Positions 24,027 to 32,154 of a stretch of 49,431 nt of DNA are shown one piece after another (within the stretch, counting starts at the first letter, position 1; each line of letters starts with the position of its first letter). Position numbers and translations under genes: made by a program. This DNA is from Paenibacillus xylanexedens. Its GTDB lineage: Bacteria; Bacillota; Bacilli; Paenibacillales; Paenibacillaceae. The notes under the pieces are model-generated. The model did not search any database. It had not been told where the DNA came from and worked only from the letters and a program-made list of their open reading frames with translations. Location of the stretch: positions 1 to 49,431 of the forward strand of contig NZ_JAGIKV010000038.1 of NCBI RefSeq assembly GCF_017874615.1, given 5' to 3'.

Positions 24027-24131
24027 AACGGTTTTTAAGGCGGAAATGCTACATTTTGTTTGCTTATGCACCCGATTGAATATCCCTGCCAATCAAGTCC
24101 CATACTGGAAGAAAAGAGAGGAGCCCGTTCC

Positions 24132-26210
24132 ATGACCAAGCCAAATCAAAAGACCCGCAAACGCGGGTTCCGTGTACGAAAATTCATTAAAAACCTGTCT
24201 CTGCTCGCCGTGCTCGCTATACTTGCTACCGCTGCAGGATTGGTCTATCTATACGCAACCAGCCTGCCTCTCGCAGACTCTGACCGGAATTCCAGATTAC
24301 TGGACAGTCAGGGTGAAGTCATCGCTACCTTCTCCGCAGGTGGCAAAGACTCTGTACCCGTTCAACTGGAGGATATCGCTCCAGATCTGGTCCATGCCAC
24401 TCTGGCTGTAGAGGACCGCAAATTCTATAATCACTACGGGTTCGACGTGCAAGGGATGGGACGGGCTGTGCTCGTTAACCTCGAACATATGCAGATGTCG
24501 CAAGGTGCGAGTACATTGACTCAACAGCTGGCGCGTAACCTATATCTATCTCATGAGAAAACATGGACTCGCAAAGCCAAGGAAGCCATGTACACGGCGC
24601 AATTGGAGATGAAATACAGCAAGGATGAAATTTTGCAGATGTATCTGAACGAAATCTATTATGGGCATGGTGCGTACGGAATCGAAGCGGCTTCACGAAT
24701 GTATTTTGGCAAATCAGCCAAACAGCTCGATCTTGCAGAGAGTGCCATGCTGGCAGGAATCCCGAAAGGACCTACCTACTATTCACCCTATAACCATATG
24801 AAAAATGCCAAAGACCGACAGAAGATTGTGCTGAATGCTATGGCTGATATCGGCAAGATCACCCAGGCCGAAGCGGATAAGGCCTATGAGAAAATGCTTT
24901 CGTTCAAACCGGAAAGTGAGCGTAAAACGGTGGAAAGTGCCCCGTATTTCCGTGACTATATCCGGAATCTGGCCATCAAAGAGCTGGGAATCAGTGAAGC
25001 GATGCTGGATCATGGGGGATTGAATATCTACACCACCCTGGATCTGCGTGTGCAAAAAGCTGCTGAAGATGCCATAGCGAAGGGTATGGATGCCAAAAGC
25101 GAGCTGGAGACGGCCCTTGTGTCCATAGACCCTCGGACGGGCTACATCAAAGCCATGGTAGGAGGCAAGAATTACCGCACCAATCAGATTAACCATGTAC
25201 TGGCGACAACGCGCCAGCCAGGTTCGGCGTTTAAACCGATTATGTATCTGGCAGCCCTGGAATCCAAGCAGCTCACCAGTGCATCCATATTTAACAGTGA
25301 ACCTACCCTTTTTCACTATGACAATGACCGCAAAACCTATAAACCCGGCAACTTTGGAGACAAGTATCTGGGAGAGATTGATCTAAGACAGGCGATCGCC
25401 GCTTCAGACAATATCTATGCGGTGAACACCATTATGCAGATCGGTCCTGAGCAGGTTGTGAGTATGGCAAAAAATCTCGGCATTACAAGTAACCTGAGCG
25501 CCGTGCCCTCTCTTGCACTGGGAACCTCACCTGTCAGCCCGCTGGAGATGGCGTCGGCCTTTTCCGTCATTGCTGCTGGTGGACAACGGACGCCACCTGT
25601 AGCCATTCTGCAAGTGACGGATGCCGCAGGACGTGTACTCTACGAATCGCCGCAGACGAAGGCAGAGACTGTGGTGGAACCTGCGGCAGCTTATGTTCTG
25701 ACTCGTTTAATGGAAAGTGTCTTCGAAAATGGAGGAACGGGCAACCGCGTGTCTAAGGCGATCAAACGTCCGGTAGCGGGAAAAACGGGAACAACCAATA
25801 CAGATGCCTGGTTGGTTGGATTCACACCTGAGCTCTCCACCGCAGTATGGGTTGGGTACGACCAAGGCAAAGCCATCTCGACTTCGGATGGCCGCCGGGC
25901 GGCTCCGATCTTTGCCCAGTTCACAGAACAGGCACTTGCGAGCGTACCACCCAAAATCTTCACCGTGCCTGATCATGTCGTAAGTGTCTATATTGATCCG
26001 GAATCCGGCAAGCTGGCAGGCAACGGTTGTGAAGAGAAACGGCTGGAAGTTTTTATTGATGGTACTGAACCGACAGAGGTATGTCATGGTACGACGGATG
26101 ATTCGGATTCTGGAGAAGATGAGAAGACCCGTCAGGTACAGAATCAACAAGGCATACAGGAAGAGAAACATTCCTGGTGGGGAGATTTCAAACGTTGGTG
26201 GGTAGAATGA
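24132..26210 (+). CDS. Class A penicillin-binding protein (transglycosylase-transpeptidase)
   Basis: A 692-residue bifunctional murein synthase. It has a short basic cytoplasmic tail, one membrane anchor (about 23-42), a GT51 glycosyltransferase with catalytic E94 (VEDRKFYNHYG) and GASTLTQQLARN, then a transpeptidase with S365-x-x-K368 (GSAFKP), S425-D-N427 and K551-T-G. The C-terminus is acidic and ends WWGDFKRWWVE. Position beside speE and ywhD matches B. subtilis pbpG (ywhE). The start at 24132 has GAGAGGAG nine bases upstream; the frame extends 24 codons further without support. Confidence 0.93.
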   Translation: MTKPNQKTRKRGFRVRKFIKNLSLLAVLAILATAAGLVYLYATSLPLADSDRNSRLLDSQGEVIATFSAGGKDSVPVQLEDIAPDLVHATLAVEDRKFYNHYGFDVQGMGRAVLVNLEHMQMSQGASTLTQQLARNLYLSHEKTWTRKAKEAMYTAQLEMKYSKDEILQMYLNEIYYGHGAYGIEAASRMYFGKSAKQLDLAESAMLAGIPKGPTYYSPYNHMKNAKDRQKIVLNAMADIGKITQAEADKAYEKMLSFKPESERKTVESAPYFRDYIRNLAIKELGISEAMLDHGGLNIYTTLDLRVQKAAEDAIAKGMDAKSELETALVSIDPRTGYIKAMVGGKNYRTNQINHVLATTRQPGSAFKPIMYLAALESKQLTSASIFNSEPTLFHYDNDRKTYKPGNFGDKYLGEIDLRQAIAASDNIYAVNTIMQIGPEQVVSMAKNLGITSNLSAVPSLALGTSPVSPLEMASAFSVIAAGGQRTPPVAILQVTDAAGRVLYESPQTKAETVVEPAAAYVLTRLMESVFENGGTGNRVSKAIKRPVAGKTGTTNTDAWLVGFTPELSTAVWVGYDQGKAISTSDGRRAAPIFAQFTEQALASVPPKIFTVPDHVVSVYIDPESGKLAGNGCEEKRLEVFIDGTEPTEVCHGTTDDSDSGEDEKTRQVQNQQGIQEEKHSWWGDFKRWWVE

Positions 26211-26329
26211 CGTAAATGCGCAATGACTTAGTTACGTCACCTATAACCCCTGGTTATATTGAACAATTGGAAATTCACTTCGGATGAAAACTCATAATTA
26301 TTCAGATCGATGAATACGATTAAGGCACA

Positions 26330-26381
26330 AGCAAAAGACCCCCAACCGAACTTTCCGGTCAAGGGGCCTTTTGCTTTTTTT
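26330..26381. terminator. Bidirectional terminator between PBP and ywhD genes
   Basis: GCAAAAG...CTTTTGC with inner CCCC/GGGG and ACCG/CGGT pairing, flanked by T-runs, serves the converging genes. 26211-26329 shows nothing else. Confidence 0.8.
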
Positions 26382-26408
26382 CTTTTAGACTGTGTTGAAA
26401 GATCTGCC

Positions 26409-26912
26409 TTAGGCGAGTGCTTCCTTCAATACATCTGGAGAAGCATTCCACCAGTCTTCGTTGTGTGAGATTAGCAGTGTCTTAAGTGCAGCTCGAGCTT
26501 CAGGTCCAAGCTCATCCAGCATGAAGCGACGCTTCAAGGCATAATCCATGCGATTCACATGTTCCGCCAGCAGTTTCCATCCACGTCTTGCTTCCGTATC
26601 AATCCACATCTCACATGCCGTTGCTCCACCATACAGTTGGCCTTCTTCCGTGCGATCGACAGCTACCCATACCAGCCATACCTGGCGTCCGTTGGGCACA
26701 TCCTCACGATTGGTAGAGAACTTGATATTGCGTTCCACTTTGCTCTTCGCATGCATCGCACCGATATCGATTTTGGCTTCGCCATTATCAATAATGACCG
26801 GGGAAAGGTTATTCAGCTCAATGGAGCCTGCACCGAAGCCTTTATGCTTGCTTTTTGCACTAACGATATTCAAGGCAATCTGTTTTTTGCCGTTTTGCTC
26901 GTTTTGGTCCAT
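26409..26912 (-). CDS. ywhD: YwhD family protein
   Basis: A 167-residue soluble protein recognised as YwhD from sequence style (QIALNIVSAKSKHKGFGAGSIELNNLSPVII) and from its place next to the class A PBP, speE and speB, as in B. subtilis. The function is unknown; no catalytic motif stands out. The start at MDQNEQN has TTGGAGG eight bases upstream, and nine upstream codons of open frame were excluded because they cover that site. It is transcribed alone and diverges from the M1 peptidase. Confidence 0.85.
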   Translation of the reverse strand: MDQNEQNGKKQIALNIVSAKSKHKGFGAGSIELNNLSPVIIDNGEAKIDIGAMHAKSKVERNIKFSTNREDVPNGRQVWLVWVAVDRTEEGQLYGGATACEMWIDTEARRGWKLLAEHVNRMDYALKRRFMLDELGPEARAALKTLLISHNEDWWNASPDVLKEALA

Positions 26913-27013
26913 GTTTATAACCTCCAAGGGTTGATACAAATATTTTAACTAATAATTGTCCCATTGCAAACATATACATGCTGTAGATGCTTGTCAACGG
27001 GAGGTATTTAACG

Positions 27014-29005
27014 ATGATTCCACGACGCGCCAAGAGCTGGCTCACTGCATCCCTGGCCCTGTGTGTACTTGCCGGAGGGATATGGATCACTCTGGGTTAT
27101 AATCGCTCAGCTCATTCCGAATTGCCAGTACTCGCCCCCGAATCGGGCAAGCCTAAGGCAATAGCCCCAACGCCAGCACCTCCAGAAAGTGTACAGACCC
27201 CTACTGCCGAAGTGTACAGCAACCGTGTTGTGGAATATCACATGGATGTGAAGCTGGTCGAAGGGAATGTACTGGAAGGGACTCAGACGATTACCTGGAC
27301 ACATCCAGGTAAAAAAACCGTCAGCGAGCTTTACTTTCATATGTATCCCAACGCCTTCTCTTCTGCTGACACCACCTTTATGAAGGAATCCGGTGGAAAG
27401 CTTCGGGGTGATGTCATGCCTACCAATGGCTACGGCTCCATGAACATTACCGAAATGAAAACGGAGGACGGGCTCTCTCTGCTGCACCGGATGCAGTATG
27501 TGCAACCAGATGACGGAAATATTAAGGACACCACCCTCATTAAAGTACGCTTGCCCAAACCCGTCAAAGGCGGGGAAAGCATCACGCTCCACACTCGATT
27601 TGAAGTGAATCTGCCGAAGATTTTTGCCCGGATGGGAACTGCTGATCATTTTGTCATGGCAGGTCAATGGTTTCCCAAAATCAGTGCCTATGAACCTGTG
27701 GGTAGACGTGGACGAGCAACGGAAGGCTGGAATCTGCACCAGTACCATGGCAATTCAGAGTTTTACGCCGACTTCGGTATATATAGTGTACGTATTCGGG
27801 TGCCTGAAACATACAAAGTTGCTGCTACCGGATTTCCGACGCAGCAAGCCGTGGTGAAGAATGGAGAAAAGGTCTATCAATTCTATGCCGATGATGTGCA
27901 TGACTTCGCCTGGGCAGCCTCACCCGATTTTGTGTACGCCGAGGAACCCTTCTCTGCACCCAATGTGCCTGGTGTACGAATCAAGTTATATCTGGACCCT
28001 GCTCATCAGGATCTGAAAGAACGTTACTTCTACGCCGCGAAGGCCGCACTAGCCAATTATAGCAAATGGTTTGGCCCATATCCTTATGCTACCTTATCCA
28101 TCGTAGTTCCACCCAAAGCGGGGAACGGTGCTGGAGGTATGGAATACCCTACGCTAGTTACGGCCTTTGGAGCCGATGACACTACGCCAGGTTATGACCT
28201 GGAACGTACCGTAGTCCACGAGATCGGACACCAGTACTTCTACGGCATGGTTGCCAGCAACGAATTCGAAGAAGCCTGGCTGGATGAGGGATTCACCTCT
28301 TATGCTGAAGACAAACTGATGGAGCAGGAATACGGATTGATTCCGAATCTGCCGGTACAATCGGGACTGATTACATCTCCTTCATCCTTAACACAAGAGT
28401 CCTGGAAGTTCGATTCACAGGATGAGTATGCAGCCAATGTCTACACACGCGGCAAGCTAGTATTGCTCGGCATTGAACATCAAGTTGGTGCCAAGAAGAT
28501 GGAGCGTATTCTCTCTACCTATGTGAAGAAGTACCGTTTCAAACATCCCACTTCGGCTGATTTTCAGAAAATTGTGGAACAAGTGACCCGCACTTCCTGG
28601 TCTGATTATTTTGATCAATACGTCTATGGTAACGGGATGGCTGACTTTGCTGTAGAGAAGATTCGTATTACGCCCGTACAGAAAGACGGTCAAACATTGT
28701 ACGAGTCATCCGTGACGATCGCAAAAAAAGGGAGTGATTACAGCGCCGTTCCTGTTCGCATTGCTTTTGAAGACGGGCATATCCTCACCAAGCAATGGAA
28801 TGGCAAAGAAGATCGCATCACGTATAAATTAACTCACACATCCCCCGTATCCTGGGCCATGACCGATCCCCTGTACACGATCGTGCTGGAGAACCGCCAT
28901 ATGAATAATTTCCTGAAATCCGGACTGGATGAGCCTACGAAATCCCGCTGGAGCATGAGTGTAACCAAACTAATAGAAGCCATATTCGGAGGTCTGTCAT
29001 GGTGA
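27014..29005 (+). CDS. M1 family (gluzincin) membrane-anchored aminopeptidase
   Basis: A 663-residue metallopeptidase with an N-terminal signal anchor (about 9-29) and a Pro-rich linker, so the catalytic part is outside the membrane. The zinc site is complete: H402-E403-x2-H406 (VVHEIGHQ) with E425 as third ligand (WLDEGFTSYAED). The substrate motif is GAGGMEYPT rather than the usual GAMEN, as in many bacterial extracellular M1 relatives. GGGAGG precedes the ATG at 27014. The next gene, a membrane protein, begins immediately after the stop. Confidence 0.88.
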   Translation: MIPRRAKSWLTASLALCVLAGGIWITLGYNRSAHSELPVLAPESGKPKAIAPTPAPPESVQTPTAEVYSNRVVEYHMDVKLVEGNVLEGTQTITWTHPGKKTVSELYFHMYPNAFSSADTTFMKESGGKLRGDVMPTNGYGSMNITEMKTEDGLSLLHRMQYVQPDDGNIKDTTLIKVRLPKPVKGGESITLHTRFEVNLPKIFARMGTADHFVMAGQWFPKISAYEPVGRRGRATEGWNLHQYHGNSEFYADFGIYSVRIRVPETYKVAATGFPTQQAVVKNGEKVYQFYADDVHDFAWAASPDFVYAEEPFSAPNVPGVRIKLYLDPAHQDLKERYFYAAKAALANYSKWFGPYPYATLSIVVPPKAGNGAGGMEYPTLVTAFGADDTTPGYDLERTVVHEIGHQYFYGMVASNEFEEAWLDEGFTSYAEDKLMEQEYGLIPNLPVQSGLITSPSSLTQESWKFDSQDEYAANVYTRGKLVLLGIEHQVGAKKMERILSTYVKKYRFKHPTSADFQKIVEQVTRTSWSDYFDQYVYGNGMADFAVEKIRITPVQKDGQTLYESSVTIAKKGSDYSAVPVRIAFEDGHILTKQWNGKEDRITYKLTHTSPVSWAMTDPLYTIVLENRHMNNFLKSGLDEPTKSRWSMSVTKLIEAIFGGLSW

Positions 29006-29006
29006 G

Positions 29007-29858
29007 GTGGAAACGGTGAAAGCGAAAATACGTGAAGGCTGGTTTCTCGTCCGTCAGCATATGTTCATTGCCGCACTCTTATTTCTTTATCAACTCATTT
29101 GGGGATATTTCTTCTATCGAATGGTACAATCAGCGGTCATCCCACTACTCCTTCGCTATCCAGATGCTGATGCCGGTGAGCTGAGTACACTTTTGTTCAA
29201 AATGGAAAGTCAACTTAACCTGTCTACCCATCCGGAGGTTCATCGTTATCTATGGATTCTAGGGGGCATGCTGCTGGTTCGCATGTTGATCAGCCCCCTC
29301 ATTCAGGCAGGACTACTCTACTCACTTCAGCACTTTAATTCTACAGAAGAGCGCATCCCCTTTGTCCGCGGAATCAAAAATCTGTGGAAACCGATGCTGC
29401 TGCTCCACACCATACGTACATTATTGATACTTCTGCCTGCCTACTGGCTCATACCGAAGCTTTACTCGATTCTCATGGACGGATTTCATTCCCTTCAATT
29501 ACTTTTGCCTGGTATACCTTATGTTGCTGCCTGGATTGTATATGGTTGGATCATCCACCATGCCCTGCTCTACATGCAGTTCGGTGTTTCGGCACCAGAA
29601 GGAGAAGGTGGCGCTCACGGCACAATCAAAGCGCTCTGGATTGCACTGCGTCATCTCATCACCGTGATCGGCATTGCACTGCTGCTGGGCAGTATTCATC
29701 TGCTTATCTTCGGGGCATTCACTTCAGCCTCGTGGTTACTAACAGGACTAACCGGACTTATACTACAACAGACGTATCCACTTGCCAGATGTCTATTGAG
29801 CCTGTGGAAAATATGCGCCCATTTCCGGTTATGGCAGTCCAAAACATCCAAAGGTTAG
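29007..29858 (+). CDS. Polytopic membrane protein of unknown function
   Basis: I do not recognise this 283-residue protein. It has about five to six membrane helices (near 18-40, 83-103, 130-150, 165-190, 210-240 and 243-262), a His-rich cytoplasmic-looking stretch and a basic C-terminus. It begins one base after the M1 peptidase stop. GTG at 29007 or GTG at 29016 (AGGTGG five bases before) are both possible starts. Tight linkage suggests it works with the peptidase, but no function can be read from the sequence. Confidence 0.7.
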   Translation: METVKAKIREGWFLVRQHMFIAALLFLYQLIWGYFFYRMVQSAVIPLLLRYPDADAGELSTLLFKMESQLNLSTHPEVHRYLWILGGMLLVRMLISPLIQAGLLYSLQHFNSTEERIPFVRGIKNLWKPMLLLHTIRTLLILLPAYWLIPKLYSILMDGFHSLQLLLPGIPYVAAWIVYGWIIHHALLYMQFGVSAPEGEGGAHGTIKALWIALRHLITVIGIALLLGSIHLLIFGAFTSASWLLTGLTGLILQQTYPLARCLLSLWKICAHFRLWQSKTSKG

Positions 29859-29927
29859 AGCAGATAGTTTAAAAATTGTTACCATCACATGTTAAACTCA
29901 TGGCCTAAAATGTACTTATAAATAGGC

Positions 29928-29968
29928 AAACCTCAACCTTTCCCCGTCAAAGGTCGAGGTTTTTTTTG
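29928..29968 (+). terminator. Terminator after the M1 peptidase operon
   Basis: AACCTCAACCTT pairs with AAGGTCGAGGTT (one mismatch) and is followed by a run of T on the plus strand. Confidence 0.85.
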
Positions 29969-29987
29969 CTAAATTTGTTGCTAAACG

Positions 29988-30016
29988 TTGCCAAAGCCGT
30001 ACTCCTCTGTTACAAT
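29988..30016 (+). promoter_or_regulatory. Sigma-A promoter of the riboswitch-controlled hydrolase
   Basis: TTGCCA (29988-29993), 17 bases and TACAAT (30011-30016). The leader is about 230 bases and contains the c-di-AMP aptamer. Confidence 0.7.
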
Positions 30017-30094
30017 AATCGCAGTGAGTTTTTAGTAACAACTTTGTAATCTTTACATTCATATTTGTAACTACTTAAAATTAAATCGTCATTT

Positions 30095-30237
30095 CTTGAT
30101 TTCGCAGGTGCATAACTAGCATAGCCAAATTCCTGGCACCTGGGAAGCGGGGGAACCAGTTATGGGTGAATTGATCTTGCTACAGAGGGATCATAGGGGA
30201 CCTTCAACCGAATCCTTAAGCTAACCTCGCAGGCGTT
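30095..30237 (+). promoter_or_regulatory. c-di-AMP riboswitch (ydaO/yuaA class)
   Basis: The leader carries the ydaO-class conserved blocks in order: TTTCGCAGGTGC, then GGGAAGCGGGGGAACC, GGGTGAATTGATC, AGAGGGATCATAGGGGACC, and finally CCTTAAGCTAACCTCGCAGGCG. This class binds cyclic di-AMP and commonly turns off cell-wall hydrolase genes when the ligand is high; the gene here is an NlpC/P60 hydrolase, a classic partner. No separate terminator hairpin with a T-run lies between the aptamer and the TTG start, and the aptamer ends beside the ribosome-binding site. That suggests control at translation, or a terminator formed within the aptamer. Confidence 0.9.
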
Positions 30238-30253
30238 GGAAGGGGAATATCTC

Positions 30254-30724
30254 TTGTTCAAGAAGAAATTAACCGCAGCTGTACTTAGCATCACATTCGC
30301 TTTATCGCTTGGTGCAGGTAGCGCATTCGCAGATTCAAAGATGGACACAGTAATTGATTCAGCAATGGGAACTACATACAAAAGTGGGGGAACAACGCTT
30401 AACGGCTTTGACTGCTCCGGATTTACACGGTATGTATTCGACAAATTAGGTATTGATTTGGCACGCCAATCCAGTTCCCAATTCGACATGGGCGATTCCG
30501 TGTCCCGCATGGAAATGAGAGCTGGCGATCTGGTGTTCTTTAATACAACAGGTAAAGGCGTATCCCATGTAGGAATCTTTGTAGGGGATGGAAAGTTTGC
30601 ACACTCCTCTTCTTCCAAAGGCGTTACGATCAGTGCATTGAGTGAAAACTATTGGGCCAATCGTTATGTTGGCGCTAAACGGATTATGAGCACGGACGCA
30701 TATGAATCACTGGCCCTTGACTAG
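30254..30724 (+). CDS. Secreted NlpC/P60 peptidoglycan endopeptidase
   Basis: A 156-residue exported hydrolase. The signal peptide is residues 1-26 (ending AGSAFA before DSK), and the rest is a single NlpC/P60 domain with nucleophile C54 (GFDCSGFTR), H105 (SHVGIFVG) and a further histidine H117 (FAHSSS). There is no separate wall-binding domain, so it is a minimal D,L-endopeptidase-type enzyme that cuts stem peptides. TTG at 30254, eight bases after GGAAGGGG, is the likely start; an upstream in-frame TTG would overlap the ribosome-binding site. It is controlled by the c-di-AMP riboswitch in its leader. Confidence 0.92.
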   Translation: MFKKKLTAAVLSITFALSLGAGSAFADSKMDTVIDSAMGTTYKSGGTTLNGFDCSGFTRYVFDKLGIDLARQSSSQFDMGDSVSRMEMRAGDLVFFNTTGKGVSHVGIFVGDGKFAHSSSSKGVTISALSENYWANRYVGAKRIMSTDAYESLALD

Positions 30725-30789
30725 GGACAAGCTGAGCAACATGATGCTGTAACCATTAAACATACTGGAACGAAGCAAGAAGCATAACA

Positions 30790-30837
30790 GAACCGCCCGG
30801 TACATTCTCCGCAGGAATGTATCCGGCGGTTTTTTTG
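30790..30837 (+). terminator. Terminator after the NlpC/P60 gene
   Basis: A long stem, AACCGCC...GGCGGTT with inner ACATTC/GAATGT, is followed by seven T. The remaining 30838-31078 holds no gene; a possible TATAAT lies at about 30952-30957 before the acetyltransferase. Confidence 0.85.
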
Positions 30838-31078
30838 TGCTTCAATCCTGATTCATGTTGCAAGGTATACTCGGGGCATATCCCGCGACATCAACAGGTT
30901 CATTTTGCGTTCGTTCGTCCGTGCCCTTATGATGTTTTTACCCATCCCGTTATAATATAAACGGAATTACCGGAACTTTTGTTTCATTTTTTTTCTCGGG
31001 AAGGAAGACTTGCTAAATGAACATCTCTTTTGTAGAGTGGACAAGAGTTCTGTTTCAAGGAAAGGAGCATGCAGGTGT

Positions 31079-31573
31079 ATGAAGGAAACCCCTGTGACGT
31101 TTCACGTTGTACCCATGCGAGAAGAACATGCGGAGCTTATCTGCAGTTGGCAGTATGATCCGCCTTACAATATCTACAGCTGGCTCCCCTGGGAGCAGAT
31201 GAAAGCCCTGGAAGTGGAATTCGGAGATGCACAGTTGCGGCAGGAGCAATATGCCATCGTCCTGGATCAGAACGATCGTATATGTGGGTTTGCTCAATAC
31301 TTCCCACTTCAAGGGGTAACCCGGATTGGCCTTGGCATGCATCCAGAGCTGTGTGGTCAGGGTCAAGGGACAGCTTTTGTCACTGCCATTGTACAGGAAG
31401 CTATTCGCCGAAATCCCACGAATGAAATTGATCTGGAAGTACTCACTTGGAATGCTCGTGCCATTCAAGTCTATCTGAAGAGTGGATTTGTCACCCAGGA
31501 TACATACGAACGACAGACCCCAAGCGGCTTGAAGCCCTTTCACTGTATGGTTTATGAAGGGCCTCGCGGTTAG
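31079..31573 (+). CDS. GNAT family N-acetyltransferase
   Basis: A 164-residue acetyltransferase. The acetyl-CoA loop is LGMHPELCGQGQGTAFVTAI (motif A Q-x2-G-x-G/A variant), followed by the NARAIQVYLKSGF motif B typical of RimI/Ats-like enzymes. The substrate is unknown. The start at 31079 is preceded by AAAGGAG at 11 bases; the open frame continues 23 codons further but without homology-like sequence. It is a lone gene between the hydrolase and the cytochrome. Confidence 0.82.
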   Translation: MKETPVTFHVVPMREEHAELICSWQYDPPYNIYSWLPWEQMKALEVEFGDAQLRQEQYAIVLDQNDRICGFAQYFPLQGVTRIGLGMHPELCGQGQGTAFVTAIVQEAIRRNPTNEIDLEVLTWNARAIQVYLKSGFVTQDTYERQTPSGLKPFHCMVYEGPRG

Positions 31574-31618
31574 AATCCATTGCAAAACAACCAAATTTGC
31601 CCCTTGTTATGTGATTAG

Positions 31619-31647
31619 TTCAAAAAATTCCCACAAAATGCTATGAT
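31619..31647 (+). promoter_or_regulatory. Predicted promoter of the cytochrome c gene
   Basis: TTCAAA (31619-31624), 17 bases, then TATGAT (31642-31647) with a TGC extension upstream of the -10. Confidence 0.55.
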
Positions 31648-31723
31648 GTCAGTACAGGTTCCGTTATAATGATATGGATAGTTTCAGGTTAGATGATCTT
31701 TCATTCTGGAGGGGACATAAGGG

Positions 31724-32080
31724 ATGCACAAATGGATCATGAGCGGAGTATTTTTTGCAGCATGCGCTTTAGCTATTGTTTTAATGTTTACGCTTCCAGG
31801 GAAAGAAGAAGTGGCTGAAGAAGCCAAGCCAACCATGCCGGAAGTCACATTGGATGCCGGACAGGCTGAAGCACTGGTCAAAGCCAATTGTATCTCCTGT
31901 CACGGAGATCAGCTTCAGGGTGGCGTAGGACCTGCTCTGGCCAACATCGGTAGCCAGGATGATCTGGAGAAGATCTATTCTACGATTGTCAAAGGTAAAG
32001 GTGGCATGCCTTCCTTCAAGGGTAAACTGCAGGACGAAGAGATTGCAAATATCGCCATGTGGCTGTCAGAGAAGAAATAA
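31724..32080 (+). CDS. Membrane-anchored cytochrome c, class I
   Basis: A 118-residue protein with an N-terminal membrane anchor (about 5-24), an acidic linker and one heme c site, C56-I-S-C59-H60, with the distal ligand probably M95 (GGMPSF). Size and layout resemble the small c-550/c-551 cytochromes CccA/CccB of Bacillus, which carry electrons at the outer face of the membrane to cytochrome oxidase. No lipobox is seen, which favours the transmembrane-anchored (CccA-like) form. It is monocistronic and converges on rbsK. Confidence 0.88.
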   Translation: MHKWIMSGVFFAACALAIVLMFTLPGKEEVAEEAKPTMPEVTLDAGQAEALVKANCISCHGDQLQGGVGPALANIGSQDDLEKIYSTIVKGKGGMPSFKGKLQDEEIANIAMWLSEKK

Positions 32081-32095
32081 TCTCTGCACACGCAT

Positions 32096-32146
32096 AACAA
32101 AGAGGCGCTTAATCCCCTTTTCGGAGAATAAGAGCCTCTTTGTTAT
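32096..32146. terminator. Bidirectional terminator between cytochrome c and rbsK
   Basis: AACAAAGAGGC with GCCTCTTTGTT forms a perfect 11-bp stem extended by CTTA/TAAG after one mismatch; it sits between converging genes. Confidence 0.8.
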
Positions 32147-32154
32147 ATCAATTA

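Noticed and set aside
23829..24092. Minus-strand open frame of 87 codons between the PBP gene and speE, with a coding-like stretch ending TDYSAQHLVGYG
   Set aside because: The only sensible ATG overlaps the -10 of the predicted speE promoter and none of the starts has a ribosome-binding site. It is better read as the speE leader, though homologues would change this.
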